Shown one piece after another: positions 8,666 to 17,800 of a stretch of DNA of 34,245 bases. The notes under the pieces are model-generated. The model had not been told where the DNA came from. It ran no database searches and saw only the letters and a program-made list of their open reading frames with translations. Within the stretch, counting starts at the first letter, position 1. Every line of letters starts with the position of its first letter. Origin of the DNA: a virus; the IMG/VR virus record IMGVR_UViG_3300025151_000147, positions 1 to 34,245 of that record; one strand, written 5' to 3'. Made by a program: the position numbers and the translations under genes.

Positions 8666-9803
8666 CAAAGGCGGATCGTCCGGCCCAACTGAGTCAACGG
8701 TAACTCAAACAAACCTGCCTGAATGGGCAGAGCCGTACTACCGGGGTCTTCTTGACCGCACTGTATACGACACCAGTCTAGGGTATCAGCCTTATGGTGG
8801 CTCGCGTCTTGAGTACTTTATGCCTTCTGAGCAGGAGGCCATGTACAGAATGACCCAGCTTGGAGTATCTGGAACCCCGCAGGAGCTGGACGCGGCAGGC
8901 ATGATAGCCGGTCAGATTGGCGCCGGGAACCCTTATGCAGGCACGATGCTGGAGGTAACACGTCGTGCGCAAGAGATGCCCGGATACGCGAGCACATTCC
9001 GCCAAGGAAATGTGTACAGCGGATACCAGCCGCAGTTTATGGATGATCCTGAAGTTATTTCGCAATACATGAACCCGTACCAGCAACTCGTGGTTCAGCC
9101 GCAGATGGACGAGGCTCGACGGCAGTCCGAAATTATGGGGCAACAGGCAAGCCTCCAAGCCGCAGGGCAAGGTAGCCTCGGCGGTTACCGCGAAGCAATC
9201 ATGCAGTCAGAGCGTGAGCGCAACCTTGAGCGCCAGCTAGGCGATATCTACGGCGCCGGACAAAAGCAAGCCTATGATCAGGCTGTTGGCGTTTTCCAGT
9301 CTGGAGAAGCCGCAAGACAACAGGCGGCGGCTATGGGTCTGGATGCGGCAAAGATAGAGCAGTATGGACGCATAGCGGAGGAAGATGCTCGCCGCGCCGC
9401 AATGGACATGAATTACGCTCAGGCCCAGCGGTCAGCTCAATTGGGGCAGTCGGCATACAGCCAGCTAATGGGCGGGGACCAGCAGAGGCTTGCGGCGGCA
9501 GGCATGCTTGGTGACTATGTCGATCAGCGCCAGAGGATGGAGTTTGACCGGCTCAGGGCGATGCAGTCTGCGGGGCAGATTGAGAGGGAGTTGTTACAGC
9601 GCGGTCTGGACATTGGCTACTCCGACTTCCTGCGCCAGCAGGCATACCCAAGAGAAAATCTAGCCTTCCTCAGCTCTATGTTGCAGGGCATACCCATCGC
9701 ACCCGGACAGGTGTCTCAATCATATGGCATCACCCCCTCTATGACCCAGCAATTGCTTGGCGCTGGGATTGCGGGTGTCGGCCTGTACAACGCATTTCAA
9801 TAG
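8658..9803 (+). CDS. Ala/Gln-rich helical virion protein, probable DNA-ejection protein
   Basis: A 381-residue protein overlapping the GNAT-like gene by 8 nt. The N-terminus SKGGSSGPTESTVTQTNLPE is a recognisable opener of a marine podovirus and siphovirus structural family. Residues 90-330 are mostly amphipathic helix rich in Ala, Gln, Met, Tyr and Arg (IMGQQASLQAAGQGSLGGYR; YAQAQRSAQLGQSAYSQLM). The C-terminus ends with a hydrophobic LLGAGIAGVGLYNAF stretch. Such composition is typical of internal-core or ejection proteins that build a conduit through the envelope. No catalytic motif is seen; the role is inferred from composition and neighbours. Confidence 0.55.
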   Translation: MGSKGGSSGPTESTVTQTNLPEWAEPYYRGLLDRTVYDTSLGYQPYGGSRLEYFMPSEQEAMYRMTQLGVSGTPQELDAAGMIAGQIGAGNPYAGTMLEVTRRAQEMPGYASTFRQGNVYSGYQPQFMDDPEVISQYMNPYQQLVVQPQMDEARRQSEIMGQQASLQAAGQGSLGGYREAIMQSERERNLERQLGDIYGAGQKQAYDQAVGVFQSGEAARQQAAAMGLDAAKIEQYGRIAEEDARRAAMDMNYAQAQRSAQLGQSAYSQLMGGDQQRLAAAGMLGDYVDQRQRMEFDRLRAMQSAGQIERELLQRGLDIGYSDFLRQQAYPRENLAFLSSMLQGIPIAPGQVSQSYGITPSMTQQLLGAGIAGVGLYNAFQ

Positions 9804-9813
9804 GGGCTAGCGG

Positions 9814-11805
9814 ATGAATATCCTCCAAGAAGAAGACATCATTAAGGGGCTTCCAGATCAAGCCCTCTTCCAAGAGGCGACTAACCCCACTGGACAACTA
9901 AAGCAGTTTTTGGTGGTTTCGGAGATTCAACGCCGCAAGGAAATGCGCAAGGACTTTGAGGCCCAGCAACAGCAGGATCAGGGCACCGTCAAAGACCAGA
10001 TTATTATGGAGGCGATGGGCATTCCAAGCGTGATGCCCCCGCAGATGGCTTCTGCGCCTAAACCAATGGGTCAAGCAGGGGCGCCCCCGATGGGTGCTAT
10101 GCCACCCCCGATGGGCGGTATGCCTCCGCAGGGAGCACCTCCAATGGCACCCCCCATGCCGCAGGGAATGCCTCCCATGCCACAGGGCGGTATAGCGTCT
10201 GCCCCACAGGCTATGCCCCCGATGCGTATGGCTCAGGGCGGGATAGTGCAGATGGCGGATCTGGGTCAGGTGCCGTTTTTAGATCAGTATGTTCCTGAGT
10301 CATATTTCGGTCCTGTTCAGGGTGGCCCAACAGTAAGAGATCAAATAGACAGGCTTATTGAAAGCGGCATGTCTGCCGCAGACCTGCTGGCGTTTGCCAC
10401 TAAAAAATTCCGAGCAAATCCAGAGGCAGTTCAATATGTCGTGGATAAGATCGGCGGCTCTGGAGCAATGGCTGACGCGGTCAGCGGTATGACAGAAATG
10501 GATGCCACCCGCCTATCACAAGCCACGCCACAGCCTGAGCTGGATTATACCTTCCCGCAAGAAGGCCCAAGAGAAGTGCGTGCCTCTGCTCAAAGAGGCA
10601 TGGAGATGATGCTTGAGGAGCTTGACCAGAATGACATGCAAAGGCGCATTGAAGCGCTAGGTGTCAACGAAGCGCTAGGTATCGGCCCTGTAGGGCCGGT
10701 GTCTAATCCATTCGGAACAAAATCGGGTATTGCGTCGATTGGTGGCGGGGATGCGCGTGTACAAGCGGTGGGCAGTGCGGAAGTTCAAAGCCAGCCGGCC
10801 AGACTTGCTAGAGACCCATTCTCTGACCCATCTGTTGTCGCCGGTCTAGAGCAAAACCGCCAGCAGGCTGGGGACTTTTTGTCTGGTCTCAACCAGAGAA
10901 TAGCAGAAAGGCAGGCCGCTGGTGGTAATCGTGACATGCGTTTCATGAACATCCCAGAGGAAGCCACCATCGGGGGCAAGGGAGAGCCTACTGTGGTGAC
11001 GGAGGCGGTTACGGCTCTCTCAGAAACACCCGGACCTCAAGATAGAAGCAATAAGATCGTGGATATCGCTCAGTCGAATAGAGAGCTGGGAATTGGTCCC
11101 AGAGGACCGGTATCCAACCCATTCGGAACAAAGAAGGTAGCGGACGCTTTGGCAGAGCTGGAGGAGGTCACGGTTGATAGAGAGCGAAAAGACCTGTCTG
11201 GCATACTTGCCAACTTGACCAAGGGTGAAAAAGACACGCCAATGCCTGCTCTTGACTTTTCAGACTTAATAGCTGACAGCAAACAGCAGGCTCTGGCCAA
11301 CGCAATGATTCAGCTTGGCGCTGGCGTCGCCTCTGGTGACGTGGCAAAAGGTTTGTCTGCCGCAGGCACTGCCGCCATGAAGGGCACTGCTGACGCAAGG
11401 GCGCTGGACATGAAGCGTCGTCTGGCTGAGTACCAAGCGGGTCGCGAAGACATCCGCAGAGGCGAAGAAACACGCCGATATGAAGAAGGAATGAAGCTCA
11501 AGCGCGAGCAGTTTGATTCGGACGTTGCCTACAGAGCGGCGAAGCTATCGGCTGATATAGAGGCGGCGTCAGGACTAAACCGCAGAGCGCTTCTGACTAA
11601 CGTGAGCGCCATGATTCAGGAGACTAACGACGAGATATTGCGCTTGCAATCACTTGGCTCAGGCCCGGAAGATCCCGCAATGATGGAGCTTCAGTCATAC
11701 CTTAATGTTCTGAAGACGCAATCCCAGAAGTACGCCAATGAGATAGCCGCCAGCTTGGCAAAAGCAGACGAGTTTGATGGGTTTGAAGTCGTAGGGACAC
11801 GTTAG
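9814..11805 (+). CDS. Met/Pro/Gln-rich virion protein, probable ejection protein
   Basis: A 663-residue protein. The N-terminus NILQEEDIIKGLPDQALFQE is a family signature seen in HTVC010P-like phages, from memory. Residues 70-140 are Met/Pro/Gly/Gln low complexity, followed by MAQGGIVQMADLGQ, the same AQGG(I/M)V type of motif as in the 1241-residue protein. A 16-residue motif LGIGP(V/R)GPVSNPFGTK occurs twice, at residues 288-303 and 425-440, and points to an internal duplication. Residues 490-650 are a charged coiled-coil-like helical region (DIRRGEETRRYEEGMKLKRE). The stop is followed by GGAGTAGTAA and the ATG of the giant protein. Confidence 0.55.
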   Translation: MNILQEEDIIKGLPDQALFQEATNPTGQLKQFLVVSEIQRRKEMRKDFEAQQQQDQGTVKDQIIMEAMGIPSVMPPQMASAPKPMGQAGAPPMGAMPPPMGGMPPQGAPPMAPPMPQGMPPMPQGGIASAPQAMPPMRMAQGGIVQMADLGQVPFLDQYVPESYFGPVQGGPTVRDQIDRLIESGMSAADLLAFATKKFRANPEAVQYVVDKIGGSGAMADAVSGMTEMDATRLSQATPQPELDYTFPQEGPREVRASAQRGMEMMLEELDQNDMQRRIEALGVNEALGIGPVGPVSNPFGTKSGIASIGGGDARVQAVGSAEVQSQPARLARDPFSDPSVVAGLEQNRQQAGDFLSGLNQRIAERQAAGGNRDMRFMNIPEEATIGGKGEPTVVTEAVTALSETPGPQDRSNKIVDIAQSNRELGIGPRGPVSNPFGTKKVADALAELEEVTVDRERKDLSGILANLTKGEKDTPMPALDFSDLIADSKQQALANAMIQLGAGVASGDVAKGLSAAGTAAMKGTADARALDMKRRLAEYQAGREDIRRGEETRRYEEGMKLKREQFDSDVAYRAAKLSADIEAASGLNRRALLTNVSAMIQETNDEILRLQSLGSGPEDPAMMELQSYLNVLKTQSQKYANEIAASLAKADEFDGFEVVGTR

Positions 11806-11814
11806 GAGTAGTAA

Positions 11815-14800
11815 ATGCCCGTATCAGATGTTCGCGTCCCTGACGGCAGAATACTCCAAATATCGCACCCCGAAGGAGCGACTGAAGAAGAAATCTTTGC
11901 GTTCGCGAAATATCAGTACCTTCAGTTTGAAGAGCCGCCAGCAAGAGCAGAGCCTGTCTCTCCTCCCGTCGAGGAGGAGGAAGATACAGGCATGCTGTCC
12001 GACATTGCGGAGTTCGGTCAACGGACCCTTGGGGCGGCGGGCAGAATACTGGGCCAATCTCCGGCTGGCTTGCAGTCCCTGTTCCGTGAGGGCATGGAGG
12101 AGGATGAGGAGCTTGTCGAGCGCAATCGCGCAATAGAAGAAAGCATCCGAAGCGGCCTTGGGTATGATGATGAGTATGACGACTCGACCCTTGGGCTAGC
12201 CGCAGATGTTACCGGATCAGTGCTGGGCTTTGGCGGAACCACTTTGGCTGGCGCGGCTCTGGGCAGTGTTGTTCCGGGTATCGGGACGCTAGTAGGCGGC
12301 GTGCTTGGCTTGGGTTCTGGCATATTGCTAGGTGCAGGGTCAAATGTGGCTCGCGGAATGGAAGAGGCGGCGAGGCAGGTTGAGCGCGGCGAGATTGTCA
12401 GTGACGCGGATTACGAGAAGGCGAGCACAAGGTTAGCGGCGATTGGCGCCTCCGAGGGACTGCCATTTATTGGCCCTACGTTCAGAGTATTGCGCCGTAT
12501 ATCAGGAGCCGCGGCCAAAAACCCCAAAGCGGTAGAGACGCTGGGGGATTATATTCGTAGTGCGGCCTTGCAGGGCACGGAGGAGGCGGCTCAGGAAGCG
12601 CTTGCCGGTATAGCGACAGACGCTGTATTGAAAGAATACATCAACCCAGACATAGAGATAGGTGACTCGCTCGGCGTTGATCTGGTTGCAGGAGGTACGG
12701 CAGGCGCCCTGTTTGATGTTGGCATCAACCTTGCAACTCGCAGGAGGCGCACACCAGCCGACCCAGAGGAAGATATCAAGCCGTTCCGAGAGGAGCTGAT
12801 TGCCGAAGAGGCCGCTTTGCGAGAAAACGTAGAGTTGGCTGAGGAAGCTAGACGTGAGCGCATGGGCGAGCTTGCTACCGCACCCGTCGATCCGGTGGAC
12901 GCAACGGAAGTCGTAATGCCTGAGTTGTTAGAAGCAGGCCGGGCGTTTGCTGAACCCACGCCGCAAGAGATGAAGGTCATCGAAAAGCGTCGGGCGCAGG
13001 AGGAGCTGACAAGCGCAGAGCGCCGAATTCTGAATGAGTATAAACAGCGCCTGCCGGATGAGGGATCGTACAACGAGATAGCCAGAAGGGTTGTTCGTCA
13101 GATGGGCGATCAATTCCCGATTGAGCCAGAGTTTTATCTTGACGACAACATCGACGGCATGCCCGGAATGGTCGCGATTAGAGATGGCTCGGGCAGGATG
13201 TATGGCTCGCCTGTAAGCGCTGAGATGGCGCCGAAAGTACAGCCCGCCGTAGCGGCGCTCAATGGGCAGACGGTAGAAGAGAATATCTTCCAGAGCAATA
13301 GGACGGCAATAGCCTCGGCTAAAGAGGACTACTCCCCCGAGCAGGTGCAGACCCTTCAGCGGGTTGGTCGCATTGTGCTTGGCCCAGAATCATTGTCTTA
13401 CTCTGCTGAAGCCGCCAACTACGCAGGCGGAACAACGGCAGAAACCGGCTTCCTGCCTAATCTCTCCGCAGAGAAGGTGATTGAGGCAAAACTACCAAGA
13501 AAGAAGCAGACCATAGCCCAGCGCATCAACGTGCGCCGTATCAAAGAAGGCAAGGTGCCTAGCAACCGATTTGCCATCAGCGAAATCCGCAGGGAAATCG
13601 GCAAGGATGTGGGTCGCCTAGCTGAGTATGAAGCGGGGGCGTTTAGCGTTGACACCTACGCGGCTTTATCTACGCCGGTCAAGGGCAAGTTTGCTGTACA
13701 GCCGATGAGCCTCAGCCCGTCTGGGCAAATGGAGCCTTCTGGCGACCTGATCTTTGATCGTCCCGCAACCGCTGGAGAAAGGCAGGCGGCAAAAGATGCG
13801 GGGAAAACGGCCCGAAAGCGGGTGCCTTTTGCTTCTGCGGCAGAAGCGTTCGCGTTTGCCAGAGAGGCCAATAGCCGCAAGGGCGGTAGCTATATTCCCA
13901 CCCGTGAGCTGATGGGTGACCCAGAGTTTGGGATTGGCAAGATCAAGGAAATACTAGAGACAAAAAACATATCGTCTCCTCTTAACTCGCCAGAGGTAAA
14001 GAACCTAGCATCGCGGTTTACCGGCAGAAAACTACGCCGAGACCAGTCTATCAGCGATCTCACCGACGCCGAAAAGCAACTGTTTTATCAGAAGCTACGT
14101 CAGCTACCCCGCTTTTCGTCCCCAACCAATATCCCGCTTTTTAAATTACGCCCAAGGCCCGAGGCAGAGCCTGCCATTGAAGAGCAGGTGCAGGCAGAGA
14201 CCCTTGAACTGCCCTCTCCCGCCGTCCCGCAGGGCATGGACGCGGCGACAAAAGGCATTCTAGAGCGTGCCCTTGAGTCCAGACTAAGACAGCTTGGCCT
14301 CACTGATTACAAGACTATGGTGACCAACACGGTGAAGTCGGTCGCTCGGGATACAGATGGCAACGTCTATATGCGTAGCCGGCCAGAGGATCAGACGGCA
14401 GAAGCTCTTGCCGAGGGCGCCGCTAGCGTGGACGGCGCTCGCGTTATCCAGATTGCTGTTGACAACATCATGGCAAGAGGCGTCAAGCCTGATGACCTTG
14501 AAGCGGCGATGGTTGACGTGCTCAATCATGAGGTCGTTCACGCTCTCCGTGAGCTGGATGTCATAACGGAGCAAGAGTTACGCTTGCTTCAGCGTCTGGC
14601 CTCGCGCTACCGAATGATGTCCACCAAGAAAACCTACATGGATTGGGCGATTGACACATATGGCGACACAGAATCAGACGTAAACATTGCCGAAGAAGCA
14701 ATCGCAGAAATGATCCGAGATGCTATTTCAGGGCGGGTCATTATTGATAACAAGCCAGCAGTAGTATCGGGCAAGCCCCGATCAATCATCAATAAGATCG

Positions 14801-17800
14801 TCAAGTTCTTCAAGGGGCTGGTTGGCGTTGCTCAAGATGTTGATCCAGATTACACGTCATTTACCCAGTTCATGAATGATCTTGAGGCAGGTCGAATTGG
14901 CGCTAGAGAACGGGGGCCAATCAGAACCCTATACAGACTGGAGCGCGAAACGGGTCAGTTTATTGACCGCCCAGCGCCAGTGCGGACTGAAAGACAAGTA
15001 GAGACCTACGAGGTTGAAACTCCGACGGGTACGACCGTTATTGAAACAGACTCTCCTGAGGTGGCGGAGAGAACGGCTGAAGCTATGGGCGGCACTGCTA
15101 CGCAAACTGCGCGAGCGGGTGACCTTATGGATGAGGCAGGTCTTGGCGACATGATGCTGAGTCGACGAGCTGACATGAAGCACGGAATCCCGAGGCCATA
15201 CATTGTTTCGTCTAGGGGACAGGTTTCTGGAAAGCCCTCGCTACCCAAGGCGATAAACCCCAACAATGGGGCGGCACAAGCGCAGAAGCTAAAGGAGCTG
15301 GCGGAGCGGCATCCAGATCCGTTGTCCAGCAAGGCGGCATGGCTTAGGTTTGAGCGTGACCTGCTGGGTGACAATGAAACGCCATCCGCCCCAACCGGCC
15401 TGATTGACTTGTACAATGATATGGATGCGTGGGCCGAAAAGCACGAACAACTCACGCCAGACCAGCTTGCCGCCGCTGGTGAAGGATTTGAGCTTGTGGA
15501 AGACATGAGCAAAGCCTACGAGAATGGCGACGCCAGCGTAGACACTACAGGCAAGTTGATGCTGTGGGGCATGCTCTCGCGGATGCTGTCTGCCCACCCG
15601 CATGAGTCGGCGTTTTTGGATGCGGCTGTAGACAAAAAGTTGTCTGAGTTCATCAAGCGGGCCACGGCAAGGGAGTGGACACAGGCCGACATAGACGAAT
15701 ATCTTGCTTGGTCGGAAACAGTAATTCCCGACTTTGCCCCGTCTAAGCAAGGCACCTCCAACCTCCGAGCTTTCGGCAAGACGTTTTTACCAAAAATGTC
15801 AAAGCGCATGCCAAGCGGAAAATCAGCGCTGGAGGAACTGCATGACCTTATAGCTGACAAGTCAGTTCCAAGTAGTGACATCCGGGCCAAGTACTACAGC
15901 CTCAATCAGGGCATGGGGATTCAAAATAAAGTACTGTCTTTCATCCTGCTTATGACCGGCAGAAAGGATGTTGTGGTCTTAGACCGGATACAGATCAACT
16001 CCATGTGGGATGCAGGCCGATTCGGCAAGCTAATATACGACGATATAGCCGGCCTGTTTGAAGGCGCTCACGGACTGGCGCGGTACGAGGCGCTGGAGCG
16101 GTCCCTGTCGAACAAGATACAGGGTCTTTACGACAGGGTTGGCAGGACGGAAGATGCATCTGTTGGGCGCTATCACTGGGAAAGCTGGGTAAGGGATTCC
16201 GGTCAGGTTGTTTCTCACCCGACGATCAAGGGCTTGATTAGCGAGACAAAGGGGGATCAGCCCTTATCCAGCTCGTATGCGGACATAGGCGCCCCAGAAG
16301 GGCGCTTCCATCAATTTGCGTTTGGCTCTGTTTATGCCCGTGACGCAGATGGTGAGCCATACATTATGTATGCTGAGAGTGACGGCACTCCACACAAGTT
16401 CAAGCTGGGACGATTCAAGGAGTTTTTGGATCAGATCAGAAAGCCGGCCAGTGGGGTTATTCCTGCGAAATTTAGCGTAAAATCATACAGGGATGCCGGC
16501 TACCCGTGGTATCAATCAGAGGAAGTGAACCGTGAAAGACTCGACCAGATCATCCGAGATTTCTCAGAGGGAAAAACGTCTACAGAAGCGTCTGTTTCAG
16601 AGGCTGTTGAAGCTGAAGCAGAAGCCGATGTCGCCGGACAGCGACCAAGCGATGAGGACATCTTCGGTCAAGACAGGATCGCCTTCTCTCGCAGAGCGGC
16701 AGACAGAAATGTAGAGCAGTCAAGCAACGAGGCTATGGCTGACGTTGCTGATTATGTGACAGAAACAAACCCAGACGCCGCCGGCATGGCGACAATTGAA
16801 GCAGGCCCGATGGCCTACTCAATCAACTCAGGCTTCGCAGATCAAAACGGCTACGCACCCACCTTTACTACACCGTCACGGTCTTGGTTTCAGAAGATCG
16901 TCTTTCAAGTGCAGGACAAGCTGACCGACCTCAAATCGATAGAAGATGCCATCAATGAGGACCGGAAGGCAAGAGGGCTTCCCCCGCTAAAAGCGGCAGA
17001 GAGCGCGTACACCGGAGAGGAGACGCTTCCCGGCAAGATTGGGGAGTTTGACCGGCGATTCAGAAGTAATGAGCTGGAGCCGCTACTTAAAGACATGGCA
17101 GACAGCGATGTCACGCTGGACCAAATGGATGAGTTCTTGGTGCTACGCCACGCGATAGAGCGTAACGACCGTGTGCGAAAGATCAATCCAGCTATACCTG
17201 ATGCAGGATCTGGTAAGTGGGCGGGTCAGGAACTTACTGATCAATATGTTAAGGGCAAGATGTTGTCGGACTTCGGCATGAAGTGGAACGACAGCAAGGG
17301 TGAGTGGGAAGGCGGCAATGAGCGAGGCCGCACCTTATCCAGACTGGCCTCTCGCGTTGACAAAATTACCAGTACGACGCTGGCTATTACCCAGAAAGGT
17401 GAGCTGATTACTGAGCAAGAGCGGGCCTTTTTGGACGGCTTCTTTAAATACTACACTCCGTTACGGGGCATCGCGCAAGACGAGGACATTGCGGCGGAAA
17501 CTGATTCAAGAACCGCAGGCTCCGGAGGCACACTTAGTATTGTCGGGAAAGAGGTAAAGCGATTATTCGGAAGCGATAAAAAAGAGGTGATCTCTCCGCT
17601 AGCCACCACGGTGTCTATGCGAGGGACTCAAGCCGCACGGGCGGTGAAGAACACTTCATTTGGCAAGCGATTAATCAAGCTCATCCAAGAAAACCCCAAT
17701 GATGAAGTGTGGCAGTTGATCTCTCCGGAAGACCCCAGATACAAGACAGCCTTTGATTCGTCCTACACCTATGTCGGTCCTGACAGGTCACGATACGGCC

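Noticed and set aside
15006-15512. 168-residue leftward open frame inside the giant virion gene
   Set aside because: Ser/Pro/Ala-rich composition of a reverse-frame shadow, no coupling to any neighbour, and all adjoining genes are rightward.
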